In this document: one piece after another, positions 26,635 through 36,289 of the stretch | Position numbering within the stretch: the first letter of the stretch is position 1 | How the letters are laid out: each line of letters starts with the position of its first letter | Assembly (NCBI RefSeq): GCF_013328815.1 | Contig: NZ_JABUHN010000001.1 | Coordinates: 372,001 to 436,000, forward strand | Origin: Tabrizicola fusiformis | GTDB taxonomy: Bacteria; Pseudomonadota; Alphaproteobacteria; Rhodobacterales; Rhodobacteraceae | Direction of reading: 5' to 3' | DNA: 64,000 bases | Notes under the pieces: model-generated | What the model saw: the letters and a program-made list of their open reading frames with translations, nothing else | Told to the model about the DNA's origin: nothing | The model's database searches: none | Translations under genes and position numbers: made by a program

Positions 26635-27942
26635 CTATCCCTTGGGCCGGTGGTCCACGATCCGCACCGCCTTGCCCTGACTGCGCGGAACCGCGCCGGG
26701 GCCGCCGACCTGTGCCAGGATCGAAACACCCAGCATCTGTTTGACCCGCTTCTGGAAGGCCGAGGCGTGGCGGGCGCGGGTGGCCTCATCGCTTTCCGCG
26801 CTGGTTTCTACGGCGACGATCATCGTATCCAGCCGCCCTTCGCGCCGCATCTCGATCTGGAAATGCGGGCCAAGGCCCGGATGGGCCAGCAGTTGTTCCT
26901 CGATCTGGCTGGGGAAGACGTTCACTCCGCGCAGGATGATCATGTCATCGCTGCGCCCGCGCAGCTTTTCCAGCCGCCGCATGGTGCGGGCCGTGCCGGG
27001 CAACAGGCGGGTCAGGTCGCGGGTGCGATACCGCACGATGGGCAGCGCCTCTTTGGTCAGCGAGGTCAGCACCAGCTCGCCCACCTCGCCATCGGGCAGC
27101 ACGGCGCCGGTGTCAGGGTCAATGATCTCGGCCAGGAAGTGATCTTCCCACAGCGTCAGCCCATCCTTGGTTTCCACGCATTCGATGGCCACGCCCGGTC
27201 CGATCACTTCGGACAGGCCATAGCAATCCAGCGCATGCATGTCGAAGGCCGCCTCGATTTCCGCGCGCATGGCATTGGTCCAGGGCTCGCCGCCAAAGAT
27301 GCCCACCTGCAACGGCGATTGGCGCGGGTCGCGGCCCTGCGCGCGGTATTCGTCCAGAATCGACAGCATGTAAGACGGCGTGCAGCCGATGGTGGTCGCC
27401 CCGAAATCCTCGATCAGCGAAACCTGCCGCGGCGTCATCCCGCCCGAGACCGGAACCACCGTGCAGCCCAGCCTTTCAGCGCCATAGTGAAAGCCCAGCC
27501 CGCCGGTGAAGAGGCCATAGCCATAGGCCAGATGCACGATATCGCCCGGCCGCGTGCCGCAGGCCCGCATTGAACGCGCCATCAGCCCGGCCCATGTTTC
27601 AAGATCGCGGGCGGTATAGCCCACCACCGTCGGCTTGCCCGTGGTGCCCGATGAGGCGTGCAGCCGCAGCACCTGCTCGCGCGGCACGGCGAACATGCCA
27701 AACGGGTAATTCGCCCGCAGGTCGGCCTTGGTGGTAAAGGGAAAGCGGCGGATGTCGTCGAGGCTGCGCACATCGTCGGGATGCACCCCGGCGGCTGCAA
27801 AGGCGGTGCGGTAATGCGGCACATTGGCCCAGGCGTGGTTCAGCGACCATTGCAGGCGTTGCAGTTGCAGCGCCCCGATTTCATCGCGCGAGGCGGTTTC
27901 GATGGCTTCAAGGCTGTCACGGGCCGGGCCGAGGTCAAGCAT
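26635..27942 (-). CDS. paaK: Phenylacetate--CoA ligase
   Basis: A 435-residue adenylate-forming enzyme that activates phenylacetate to its CoA ester. LHASSGTTGKPTVVGYT is the ATP-binding loop, YGLSEVIGPGV the A5-like motif, and YRTRDLTRLLPG and GRSDDMIILRGVNVFPSQIEE the later core motifs. The ATG at 27942 follows AAGGACG. The paaI-type thioesterase is directly upstream, a usual pairing in phenylacetate catabolism, but no ring-hydroxylating paaABCDE genes are in the window. It could also act on other aryl acids. Confidence 0.9.
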   Translation of the reverse strand: MLDLGPARDSLEAIETASRDEIGALQLQRLQWSLNHAWANVPHYRTAFAAAGVHPDDVRSLDDIRRFPFTTKADLRANYPFGMFAVPREQVLRLHASSGTTGKPTVVGYTARDLETWAGLMARSMRACGTRPGDIVHLAYGYGLFTGGLGFHYGAERLGCTVVPVSGGMTPRQVSLIEDFGATTIGCTPSYMLSILDEYRAQGRDPRQSPLQVGIFGGEPWTNAMRAEIEAAFDMHALDCYGLSEVIGPGVAIECVETKDGLTLWEDHFLAEIIDPDTGAVLPDGEVGELVLTSLTKEALPIVRYRTRDLTRLLPGTARTMRRLEKLRGRSDDMIILRGVNVFPSQIEEQLLAHPGLGPHFQIEMRREGRLDTMIVAVETSAESDEATRARHASAFQKRVKQMLGVSILAQVGGPGAVPRSQGKAVRIVDHRPKG

Positions 27943-28052
27943 AGGGCGTCCTTCGCACTCAAGCGACATTTACTGACCCTCAGGAAAAGCAGGCGAATCG
28001 GGCAATGTCATGGCGTTAGGGTGGTTTGCAGCCATGATGCCGCAAATTTCCC

Positions 28053-28451
28053 TCATCCGGGCAGAAAGCGTGCCTGTCCGCGCAGCAGCGCCACGGTGCG
28101 GCCATCGCCCGCCGTGACCGTCACGTCGATGATGCCGGTGCGCCCGGCGCGCGAGATGACGGCGGCGCGCGCGGTCAGCACCTCGCCCACCTTGGCGGGC
28201 GAGATATAGCTGATGTTGGCGGCCTGTGTCACGGCCCGCTCGGCCCCGCTGGAATGGGCGGCAAAGCCAAAGCAGGTATCGGCCAGCGTGAAGATCAGCC
28301 CGCCATGGCAGATGCCGTGAGTGTTCACATGGCGGGGTTCGATCGTAACCCGGGTTTCGGCCCGCCCGCCGCTGGCAACGGTCAGCGCGATGCCAAGTTC
28401 CAGCGGCAGGGCATCCACCTCCCAAAGGGCGGCAAGGGTGGCATCGATCAT
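28053..28451 (-). CDS. paaI: Hotdog-fold thioesterase, PaaI type
   Basis: A 132-residue single hotdog domain. NTHGICHGGLIFTLADTCFGFAAHS carries the conserved HGG and active-site Asp, and AANISYISPAKVGEVLTARA is the second half of the signature. PaaI releases CoA from hydroxyphenylacetyl-CoA intermediates that would otherwise trap CoA. It lies between an LLM flavoenzyme (37 bases upstream) and paaK (110 bases downstream), all on the minus strand. Confidence 0.88.
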   Translation of the reverse strand: MIDATLAALWEVDALPLELGIALTVASGGRAETRVTIEPRHVNTHGICHGGLIFTLADTCFGFAAHSSGAERAVTQAANISYISPAKVGEVLTARAAVISRAGRTGIIDVTVTAGDGRTVALLRGQARFLPG

Positions 28452-28488
28452 GGTGTTCCCCGGGTTTTCAGCGATGGTTCCGGCGGGA

Positions 28489-29520
28489 TCACCCCGCCAG
28501 AATCTCGTTTACCATCGGAATGACCCGTTCGCCATAAAGCCGGATACACTCCATCAACTGCGCGTGCGGCATCGGGCCGGTGGCATATTTCATGTCGAAC
28601 CGCTGCACGCCAAGGGCGCTGACCGCCGCCGCAATCTTCTTGGCCACCGTTTCGGGCGAGCCGACATAGAGCGAGCCGTTCTCCACCTCGTCGATGTAGC
28701 GGTCCTTGGTCGTGGCGGGCCAGCCACGCTCGCGCCCCAGACGACCGAACATTTCCTGATAATGCGGCCAGAGCGCCTCACGCGCGGCCTCGTCGGTTTC
28801 GGCGACAAAACCGGGCGAATGGATGCCGACCGGACGCGGAGCTTTCTTCAACTGGTCGCAGGCGCGGTGATAGAGGTCGATATACGGGGCAAAGCGGCGC
28901 GGGTCGCCACCGATGATCGCCAGCATCAGTTGCAGATCGTGGCGCACCACCCGCACCACCGATTCCGGGCTGCCGCCGACGCCGACCCAGACCGTCATGC
29001 CCTCGTCGCCCAGCGGCGGATAGACCTTCTGGCCCTTCAGCGGCGTGCGGTGCTGCCCCGACCAGTTCACCTCGGGGTTGCGCGCCAGCTTGGCGAACAG
29101 GTCCAGCTTTTCCTCGAACAGCATGTCATAATCACGCAGGTCATAGCCGAAAAGCGGATAGCTTTCGGTAAAGCTGCCGCGGCCCAGGATCGGTTCCGCC
29201 CGCCCGCCCGACAGCGCATTCAGCGTCGAGAAGCGTTGGAACACCCGGATCGGATCGTCCGAGGACAGAACGGTGACCGCCGTGCCCAGTTTGATTTGTT
29301 TGGTGCGCCCTGCGATGGCGGCCAGCACGATCTCGGGCGAGGAAATGGCGAAATCGGGCCGGTGATGTTCGCCCAGACCGATGAAATGGATACCCAGTTC
29401 ATCGGCGAGAACCGCCTGATCAACCACGTCGCGCAGGACTTGATCCATGGGTTTCGGTGTGCCGTCCGCACCAAGGCTGACATCGCCGAAGGTGTCGAGG
29501 CCAAGCTGGATATCGCTCAT
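28489..29520 (-). CDS. LLM-class flavin-dependent oxidoreductase
   Basis: A 343-residue bacterial-luciferase-like TIM barrel. LGIHFIGLGEHH, IKLGTAVTVLSSDDPIRVFQRFSTLNALSGGRAEPILGRGSF and SPETVAKKIAAAVSALG follow the family. It would use reduced flavin on an unknown substrate. The start at 29520 (MSDIQLG) follows GGAG. It diverges from the RND efflux genes across a 170-base AT-rich region and lies upstream of paaI. Confidence 0.85.
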   Translation of the reverse strand: MSDIQLGLDTFGDVSLGADGTPKPMDQVLRDVVDQAVLADELGIHFIGLGEHHRPDFAISSPEIVLAAIAGRTKQIKLGTAVTVLSSDDPIRVFQRFSTLNALSGGRAEPILGRGSFTESYPLFGYDLRDYDMLFEEKLDLFAKLARNPEVNWSGQHRTPLKGQKVYPPLGDEGMTVWVGVGGSPESVVRVVRHDLQLMLAIIGGDPRRFAPYIDLYHRACDQLKKAPRPVGIHSPGFVAETDEAAREALWPHYQEMFGRLGRERGWPATTKDRYIDEVENGSLYVGSPETVAKKIAAAVSALGVQRFDMKYATGPMPHAQLMECIRLYGERVIPMVNEILAG

Positions 29521-29620
29521 GTCATGCTCCGCCAAATTGGGTTGCGACACAGATAGGCGCTGATGCCGCGCGCCGATAGCCGGATTGGCGCACAGGCTCT
29601 GCGCGCTGTGGCAATCCAAT

Positions 29621-29645
29621 CATATATAAATGTTTGAATGTTTGT
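29621..29645. promoter_or_regulatory. AT-rich direct repeat in divergent promoter region
   Basis: A CATATATAAATG stretch runs into two tandem copies of ATGTTTG(A/T) (29630-29637 and 29638-29645), 45 bases before the adaptor start in an otherwise GC-rich region. It is a plausible binding site for a regulator of the efflux pair or the divergent flavoenzyme. No regulator gene is adjacent. Confidence 0.35.
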
Positions 29646-29690
29646 TGCCGCCATGCTAGGAGGCAGGCAAACGCGATAAGGAGAAATGCT

Positions 29691-30653
29691 GTGGCGGCAG
29701 GTTTCGGGATATGGGCCGGGATGGTCCTTGCGGTTCTGGCGGGCCCGCTGGCGGCGGGTGAATACACGGTGCAGCCGGTGCAAGTGACGGAAACCAAAGC
29801 GGTTTACGGGCGCATCGAAAGCCGCTTCGTCGCCCCCGCCCGGGGGCGGATCGGCGGCACGCTGACCGAACTGACGGTCAGCGAGGGCAGCATGGTGACC
29901 GCCGGGCAGGTGATTGGCCGCATCGTTGACCCCAAGCTCGAATCGCAGCTTCTGGCGGCCGAAGCGCAGATTTCCGCGGCAAAGTCGCAGCTTGCCAATG
30001 CCGAGAGTGAGTTGGCCCGGTATGAAGAACTGCTGACCCGAGGTGCCACCACCGTGCAGAAGGTGGATCAGACCCGCACCACGGTTGAGGTGGCGCGCGA
30101 TGGCGTGACCCAAGCCGAGGCGGCGCAGGCCGTGACCGCCCGCCAGATCAGCGAGGGCGATGTTCTGGCGCCGGCCGATGGCCGGGTGTTGACCGTGCCT
30201 GCCCGCATCGGCGCCGTTCTGATGCCGGGCGAGCCGGTGGCGACGGTGGCGGCGGGCGGCGCTTTCCTGCGGCTGGCCCTGCCCGAACGTCATGCTGAAG
30301 ACCTGACGATGGGCGCCCCGGTGGCGCTGCAACAGGGAACCGGCCAGATCGAGAAGATCTATCCGCAGATCGAAGAAGGCCGCGTTATTGTCGATGTCGC
30401 CGTGGCCGGCCTGTCGGATGCCTTCATGGGCAAGCGCGTGCTGGTCGAGGTGCCGGTGGGCACGCGGCAGGCGCTGGCCGTGCCGCCCGAAGCCATCGAA
30501 ACCCGCGCCGGGCTTGATCTGGTCCGTATTCAGGGCGCCGATGGGCCGGTCGAGGTCGTGGTGCTGCCCGGTGCCGCGCTGACCACCGCCGAAGGGGCCC
30601 GCGTCGAAATCCTGACCGGCCTGCGCGCCGGAGATGTGGTGCTGCTGCCATGA
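29691..30653 (+). CDS. RND efflux periplasmic adaptor (HlyD family)
   Basis: A 320-residue membrane-fusion protein. A GTG start at 29691 follows AAGGAG and begins a signal peptide (ending PLAAGEY). The barrel-sandwich half-motif GGTLTELTVSEGSMVTAGQVIGRI comes before a helical hairpin (about residues 75-145), and GDVLAPADGRVLTVPARIGAVLMPGEPVATV is the second lipoyl half. It links the inner-membrane pump to an outer-membrane channel, for which no gene is nearby. Its stop overlaps the pump start by four bases (30650-30653). Confidence 0.9.
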   Translation: MAAGFGIWAGMVLAVLAGPLAAGEYTVQPVQVTETKAVYGRIESRFVAPARGRIGGTLTELTVSEGSMVTAGQVIGRIVDPKLESQLLAAEAQISAAKSQLANAESELARYEELLTRGATTVQKVDQTRTTVEVARDGVTQAEAAQAVTARQISEGDVLAPADGRVLTVPARIGAVLMPGEPVATVAAGGAFLRLALPERHAEDLTMGAPVALQQGTGQIEKIYPQIEEGRVIVDVAVAGLSDAFMGKRVLVEVPVGTRQALAVPPEAIETRAGLDLVRIQGADGPVEVVVLPGAALTTAEGARVEILTGLRAGDVVLLP

Positions 30654-33600
30654 GCGACCTGCCGAAATCCGAACCGGCGCGGGGCATCGCCGGTGCGCTG
30701 ACGCGCGCCTTCATCGTCTCGCCGCTGACGCCGCTGGTGCTGTTTGCCGCCGTCATCCTTGGGCTGGTGGCGCTGATCACCCTGCCGCGCGAGGAAGAGC
30801 CGCAAATCTCGGTGCCGATGGTGGATATCCACATAGCAGCCAACGGTTTGCGGGCCGAAGACGCCGCCAAGCTGGTGACCGAACCGCTGGAAACCATCGT
30901 CAAGTCGATCCCGGGGGTGGAGCATGTCTATTCCCAGACCCGCGATGATGGCGCCATGGTCACCGCGCGGTTTCAGGTGGGCACCTCGGGCGATGCCGCC
31001 ATCCTGCGCGTGCATGAAAAGGTCCGCGCCAACATGGACCGCATCCCCGAAGGCATCCCCGAACCGCTGATCGTGGGGCGCGGCATTGACGATGTGGCGA
31101 TCATGGTCGTTACCCTGTCGCCCGAACCGGGGGCCGAGGGGCGCTGGACCGCCGCCGACCTGACCCGCGTTGCGGGCGAGGTTCAGGTGGGCATCGCGGC
31201 ACTGGATGATATCGGGCTGACCTATGTCGTCGGCACGCAGGCGGCGGAAATCTGCATCGCGCCCGACCCCGAGCGGCTGGCGCAATATGGCCTGACGCTG
31301 CAGGCGCTGGCGGGCAAGATCGAGGGCGCCAACAAGGCGTTTGCGCTGGGCACCCTGCGCGATCAGGGCCGCCAGATTGATCTGGCCGCCGGACAAACCC
31401 TGAGCGGGCTTGACCAGATCGGCGGGCTTCTGGTGACCACGCGCGACGGCAGGCCGGTCTATGTCCGCGACGTGGCCACGGTCAGCCTGCTGACCGACCC
31501 GGCCGAAACCCGCGTTTTCAACATGGCCCGCAGCGAAGGCGGCTTCACCCGCAGCCCTGCGGTTTCCGTTGCGGTGGCCAAGCGGCCCGGCGCCAATGCC
31601 GTGGTGATCGCCGAGGAAATCCGCCATGCGGTCGAGGCGATGCGGGGCAAGATCATTCCCGAAGACCTGACCGTGGATTTCACCCGCGATTACGGCGAAA
31701 GCGCCAATGAAAAGGCCAATGAACTGCTGTTCCATCTTGGCCTTGCGACGCTTTCCATCGTGGCGCTGGTCTGGATCGCCATCGGCTGGCGCGAGGCGCT
31801 GGTGGTGGCCATCGTCATTCCGGTGACGATCCTGCTGACGCTCTTTGCCGCGCGGGTGATGGGTTATACTCTGAACCGGGTCAGCCTCTTCGCACTGATC
31901 TTTTCCATCGGCATCCTTGTCGATGACGCCATCGTGGTGATCGAGAATATCGCCCGCCACTGGGGCATGGGCGACGGGCGCTCGCGCCGTCAGGCCGCGA
32001 TTGACGCGGTGGGCGAGGTGGGCAACCCCACCATCGTTGCCACCCTGACCGTGGTGGCGGCCCTGCTGCCGATGCTCTTCGTTTCGGGCATGATGGGGCC
32101 TTACATGAGCCCCATTCCCGCCAATGCCAGCGCGGCCATGGTGTTTTCCTTCTTCGTTGCGGTGATGGTCACCCCCTGGCTGATGCTGAAATTCGGCAAG
32201 CCCCATGCCGGCGGCCACGGGCATGACGCGGCAGATGGCGGGCCCTTGGGCCGGATGTATCGCGGGGTGGCGGCGCCGATCCTGGCCTCACGCCGCCGGG
32301 CGGGGATGTTCCTTCTGGCGGTGGTGGTGGCCACCTTCGCCTCGATGGGCCTCTTTTACACCAAGGCGGTGACGGTCAAGCTCTTGCCCTTCGACAACAA
32401 GTCGGAACTCGCGGTCATGCTGGACATGCCGCGCGGCACCTCGGTTGAGGAAACCGACCGCGTTCTGGCGCAGATCGCGGTGGCGCTGGCGCCGGTCGAG
32501 GAAATCACCACCATCCAAAGCCATGCCGGAACCGCCGCGCCCTTCAACTTCAACGGTCTGGTGCGGCATTATTACGAGCGGGCCGAGCCGCGCTATGGCG
32601 ACCTTCAGGTCAACCTGACGCCCAAGGCCGAGCGTGACCGCGAAAGCCATGCCATCGCGCTGGACCTGCGGAACCGTGTGCTGGCGCTGGACCTGCCCGC
32701 AGGTGCCACGATCAAGGTGGTGGAACCGCCGCCCGGACCGCCCGTCATGGCCACCCTTCTGGCCGAGGTTTACGGGCCCGATGCCGAAACCCGCCGCGCC
32801 GTGGCGACCAAACTGCGCGGAATTTTCGCGCAGGTGCCCTTCATCGTTGATGTGGACGACAGTTTCGGCACCCCGGCCGAGCGGCTGCGGCTGGTGCTGG
32901 ATGATGCCGCGCTGAACTTCCACAAGGTGGAACAGGGCGATGTGTTCGACACCATCGGCCTGCTTTATGGCGGCACCACCGTGGGCTATTCGCACCGGGG
33001 CGAGGGGCGCTTGCCGCTGCCGATCCGCATGGCACCGCTGAAAGCGGAAGGTGTGCTGGACGAACGCGCCTTGGCGACCCCGATCCCCGCCAACATCCTG
33101 CCCGGTGACCGTTCGGTCGTGGAACTCGGCGATGTGGTGACGGTGGAGCGCGAGATGCAGTCGCCGCCGATCTTCCGCCACAACGGCAAACCGGCCGAGA
33201 TGGTGACCGCCGAACTCGCCGGAGCCTATGAGGCGCCGCTTTACGGCATCCTCGAAGTCGGCCGCCTGATCGACGCCGCCGACTGGGGCGAGTTGCCCAA
33301 GCCGCAGATCGCCCTGCATGGCCAGCCAACCGACACTGGCACGCCCGTCCTCCTTTGGGATGGCGAGTGGGAGGTGACCTGGGTCACCTTCCGCGATATG
33401 GGGGCGGCCTTCATGGTGGCGCTGGTGGGGATATACATCCTTGTCGTGGCACAGTTCGGCAGCTTCAAACTGCCGCTGGTGATCCTTACCCCGGTGCCCC
33501 TGACCTTCATCGGCATTCTGGGCGGCCACTGGATTTTCGGAGCGCCCTTCTCGGCGACCTCGATGATCGGCTTCATCGCGCTGGCCGGGATCATCGTGCG

Positions 33601-33892
33601 CAACTCGATCCTGCTGGTGGATTTCATCCGCCACGCCAACCAGCCCGGCACCAAACTGGTCGAGGTGCTGCTGGACGCCGGAGCCATCCGCTTCAAGCCG
33701 ATCCTCCTCACCGCGCTGGCCGCCATCATCGGCGCCGTAACCATCCTGACCGACCCGATCTTTCAGGGTCTTGCGATCAGCCTGCTGTTCGGGCTGGCCT
33801 CGTCGACGCTGCTGACCGTGCTGGTGATCCCGGCGATCTATGTGCTGCTGCGGGGGGATAAGGTTGCGGAAGAGATCGTGGCAGAAGCCTGA
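30650..33892 (+). CDS. RND efflux transporter permease subunit
   Basis: A 1080-residue inner-membrane pump of the AcrB superfamily. The topology is classic: one helix, a large periplasmic loop (residues about 50-345), six helices, a second large loop and five more helices. The proton-relay aspartates are in SIGILVDDAIVVIENI near residue 424, and the C-terminal half has GIIVRNSILLVDFIRHA. It exports drugs, metals or metabolites using the proton gradient; the substrate is not predictable. It is coupled to its adaptor and followed by a hairpin terminator. Confidence 0.93.
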   Translation: MSDLPKSEPARGIAGALTRAFIVSPLTPLVLFAAVILGLVALITLPREEEPQISVPMVDIHIAANGLRAEDAAKLVTEPLETIVKSIPGVEHVYSQTRDDGAMVTARFQVGTSGDAAILRVHEKVRANMDRIPEGIPEPLIVGRGIDDVAIMVVTLSPEPGAEGRWTAADLTRVAGEVQVGIAALDDIGLTYVVGTQAAEICIAPDPERLAQYGLTLQALAGKIEGANKAFALGTLRDQGRQIDLAAGQTLSGLDQIGGLLVTTRDGRPVYVRDVATVSLLTDPAETRVFNMARSEGGFTRSPAVSVAVAKRPGANAVVIAEEIRHAVEAMRGKIIPEDLTVDFTRDYGESANEKANELLFHLGLATLSIVALVWIAIGWREALVVAIVIPVTILLTLFAARVMGYTLNRVSLFALIFSIGILVDDAIVVIENIARHWGMGDGRSRRQAAIDAVGEVGNPTIVATLTVVAALLPMLFVSGMMGPYMSPIPANASAAMVFSFFVAVMVTPWLMLKFGKPHAGGHGHDAADGGPLGRMYRGVAAPILASRRRAGMFLLAVVVATFASMGLFYTKAVTVKLLPFDNKSELAVMLDMPRGTSVEETDRVLAQIAVALAPVEEITTIQSHAGTAAPFNFNGLVRHYYERAEPRYGDLQVNLTPKAERDRESHAIALDLRNRVLALDLPAGATIKVVEPPPGPPVMATLLAEVYGPDAETRRAVATKLRGIFAQVPFIVDVDDSFGTPAERLRLVLDDAALNFHKVEQGDVFDTIGLLYGGTTVGYSHRGEGRLPLPIRMAPLKAEGVLDERALATPIPANILPGDRSVVELGDVVTVEREMQSPPIFRHNGKPAEMVTAELAGAYEAPLYGILEVGRLIDAADWGELPKPQIALHGQPTDTGTPVLLWDGEWEVTWVTFRDMGAAFMVALVGIYILVVAQFGSFKLPLVILTPVPLTFIGILGGHWIFGAPFSATSMIGFIALAGIIVRNSILLVDFIRHANQPGTKLVEVLLDAGAIRFKPILLTALAAIIGAVTILTDPIFQGLAISLLFGLASSTLLTVLVIPAIYVLLRGDKVAEEIVAEA

Positions 33893-33898
33893 CGACAT

Positions 33899-33923
33899 GG
33901 GCCGCCTTCGGGCGTCCCTTCTT
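33899..33923 (+). terminator. Terminator of RND efflux operon
   Basis: A stem of seven pairs with one mismatch and a TTCG tetraloop (33899-33918) is followed by TTCTT, directly after the pump stop codon. Confidence 0.55.
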
Positions 33924-34019
33924 GGTTTGGGGGCAGCTATGCGGACATCGCTGTCGTCGATTGCCAAAGCCCCGATGGCGGCTTTAGATTGGCCAGAACA
34001 CAAGTAGAGTTTGACGACA

Positions 34020-34523
34020 TCAACTGTCGCGATCACGCTCGGCGACCCAAAGCGTGAATGCGCAGTCAGCCCCACCAATCTCGATGACTCGTTTGTGGTG
34101 CATCAAAACACCAAGGCCATGCTCCTCGTCCCAATCACAGGAAAACTGATATCCCACATAGGGCAGCCCATCTTTCGAAATCTGGTGAACAAAAATTTCT
34201 TCGAGCGCGATTACTTTCGACAGGCCATCTGCAGAAGTTACCATTGGTAAATCGTCCTGGTTCTCCTTGATGTTGTAGTCTTCGAAGAATTGATGTCTGA
34301 ACTCGGGATAAGCCTCGAGAACCGCGTTCAGCAGTAGATGCTTCTGCATTTCGTGGTTGTCTCTGACCCACGTTGTGAGAGCAATCTCGTCCGCTCTCAT
34401 CGGCCCTTCATCTCTGCCTTCAGGTGCGAATGTCAGTGAGGTTGTGTTTCCTGCAGTGAAGTCTGACCAGGCAGGCAGGGCGACATCGGCTTGCCAATAA
34501 TACCCATTAAATCCGAACTTCAT
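34020..34523 (-). CDS. DUF6985-like small protein, AT-richer accessory gene
   Basis: A 167-residue soluble acidic protein. The layout (an N-terminal FNGYYWQADVALPAW beta segment, a helical middle ELALTTW-like region, then GYQFSCDWDEEHGLGVLMHHKRVIEIGGADCAF) resembles DUF6985/DUF2004-type proteins, some of which are thought to be immunity proteins; I hold that comparison loosely. GC is about 50% over 34201-34260, well below the neighbours, and the ribosome site is weak. It stands alone between the efflux operon and trhO, which suggests a transferred gene. Confidence 0.6.
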   Translation of the reverse strand: MKFGFNGYYWQADVALPAWSDFTAGNTTSLTFAPEGRDEGPMRADEIALTTWVRDNHEMQKHLLLNAVLEAYPEFRHQFFEDYNIKENQDDLPMVTSADGLSKVIALEEIFVHQISKDGLPYVGYQFSCDWDEEHGLGVLMHHKRVIEIGGADCAFTLWVAERDRDS

Positions 34524-34631
34524 GTCGCACCCGAGTAATCCTTCCGAAACTGCTTTTAAAGTTACTGAAAGCAGACATTTGCGCAACTCACATCATCGGT
34601 CACTTGGGCTCGAAGCGTCGATCCGCCCCCC

Positions 34632-35534
34632 TCACCCCCCGAAATGCCGCTCTCCCCTTGCCTCGGCCAAATCCATCTGCCGTTGCCGTTCCCTGAACCG
34701 CTCCCGGTCGGCCTCGGTATATTCCCCCACGCAATGGTGGCAGGCGGCGCCGCGTTCGTATTCGGGGCGGGTCTTGTCTTCGGGTGACAGCGGGCGGCGG
34801 CAGGCGTGGCAGCTTTCGTAGGCGCCGGGCACCAGCCCGTGGCCGACCGAAACCCGCCCGTCGAAGACATAGCATTCGCCGTCCCACAGGCTCTGCTCCG
34901 CGGGCACGTCCTCAAGATATTTCAGGATGCCGCCGCGCAGGTGAAAGACCTCGTTCACCCCCTGACCCAGAAGGTAGTTCGTCGACTTTTCACAGCGGAT
35001 GCCGCCGGTGCAGAACATGGCAATCCGCTTGCCCGCGAATTGGGCGCGGTTCGCTTCCCACCATTGCGGAAACTCGCGGAAACTGCGGGTGCCCGGGTCG
35101 ACCGCGCCGCGAAAGGTGCCGATGGCGACCTCATAATCGTTGCGGGTGTCGATCACCGCCACGTCCGGCGCCGCGATCAGCGCGTTCCAGTCCTGCGGGT
35201 TGACATAGCTGCCCACCTGCGCCGTGGGGTCCACATCCGGCTGCCCCATGGTCACGATCTCGGCCTTGATCCGCACCTTCATCTTGCCGAAGGGCATCTC
35301 GGCGGCCTCGGCCTCTTTCCACTCCAGCGCCGCGCAGCCGGGCAGGGCGCGCAGATGCGCCAGCACAGCGTCGATCCCGGCGCGCGGCCCGGCGATGGTG
35401 CCGTTCACCCCCTCACGCGCGAGCAGAAGCGTGCCCTTCACCCCCTCTGCCTGACAGAGGCCCAGCAGGCGCGCGCGCAGGGCGGCGGGGTCATCGAAGC
35501 GGGTGAAGTGGTAAAGGGCGGCAATGGTCAGCAT
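34632..35534 (-). CDS. trhO: tRNA uridine(34) hydroxylase, rhodanese family
   Basis: A 300-residue protein of the YceA/TrhO family, which hydroxylates U34 in tRNA on the way to 5-methoxyuridine. The N-terminal domain has GTLLLAREGVNGTIAG; the rhodanese domain has VIDTRNDYEVAIGTF and the active-site MFCTGGIRCEKS, with the Cys near residue 174. The C-terminal part has a Cys cluster (SCHACRRPL and ACHHC) that may bind zinc. It is transcribed toward the DUF6985-like gene and diverges from pncA. Confidence 0.92.
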   Translation of the reverse strand: MLTIAALYHFTRFDDPAALRARLLGLCQAEGVKGTLLLAREGVNGTIAGPRAGIDAVLAHLRALPGCAALEWKEAEAAEMPFGKMKVRIKAEIVTMGQPDVDPTAQVGSYVNPQDWNALIAAPDVAVIDTRNDYEVAIGTFRGAVDPGTRSFREFPQWWEANRAQFAGKRIAMFCTGGIRCEKSTNYLLGQGVNEVFHLRGGILKYLEDVPAEQSLWDGECYVFDGRVSVGHGLVPGAYESCHACRRPLSPEDKTRPEYERGAACHHCVGEYTEADRERFRERQRQMDLAEARGERHFGG

Positions 35535-35680
35535 GATCCGGGGATAGGCCCCCGCTGCGATGCCCGCAAGAGGGCAGCGCCGCAAGGCGCCCGGGATCAA
35601 AGCCCGCATCATCTCCCTTTGCGTTGACCCGCCCGGCCCGCAGCCTTACCCATTGAGTCAGGTTTGAAAAGGAGCCTGCC

Positions 35681-36289
35681 ATGCGCCCCGCCGACGAAGC
35701 CCTGATCGTGATCGACGTGCAGAACGATTTCTGCCCCGGAGGTGCGCTTGCCGTCGCAGGGGGCGATCAGATCATCCCGCGGATCAACGCGCTGATGGAC
35801 GAGTTTCGGACCGTGGTCTTCACCCAGGACTGGCACCCGGCCAACCATGCCTCTTTCGCGGCCAATCATCCCGGTGCCGCGCCGTTCAGCCTGACGGAAA
35901 TGCCCTATGGGCCGCAGGTTCTGTGGCCGGTCCATTGCGTGCAGGGCACGGTGGGCGCGGCGTTTCACCCGGCCTTGCGCACCGATCCGGCGCAACTGGT
36001 GATCCGCAAGGGCTTTCGCCCCGGTATCGACAGCTACTCGGCCTTCTTCGAGAATGACCGCCAGACGGCCACCGGGCTTGAGGGCTATCTGCGCAACCGG
36101 GGGATCGCGCGGCTGGTGCTGGTCGGGCTTGCGACCGATTACTGTGTGGCCTTTTCGGCGGTTGATGCTGCAAGGCTGGGCTTTGCCACCACGCTGCTTG
36201 AGGGGGCCTGCCGCGCCATCGACCTTGACGGCAGCCTCGCCACCGCCCGCAGCGAAACCCGCGCGGCAGGCGTGATCTGGGCCGATTAA
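35681..36289 (+). CDS. pncA: Nicotinamidase
   Basis: A 202-residue amidohydrolase that converts nicotinamide to nicotinate for NAD salvage. The catalytic triad is visible: Asp12 in VIDVQNDF, Lys near residue 110 in VIRKGF, and Cys near 148 in ATDYCVAFSA. The metal ligands Asp50, His52 and His56 are in TQDWHPANH. AAAAGGAG precedes the ATG. A hybrid histidine kinase gene and then pncB follow on the same strand, so the two steps of nicotinate recycling flank a signalling gene. Confidence 0.95.
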   Translation: MRPADEALIVIDVQNDFCPGGALAVAGGDQIIPRINALMDEFRTVVFTQDWHPANHASFAANHPGAAPFSLTEMPYGPQVLWPVHCVQGTVGAAFHPALRTDPAQLVIRKGFRPGIDSYSAFFENDRQTATGLEGYLRNRGIARLVLVGLATDYCVAFSAVDAARLGFATTLLEGACRAIDLDGSLATARSETRAAGVIWAD

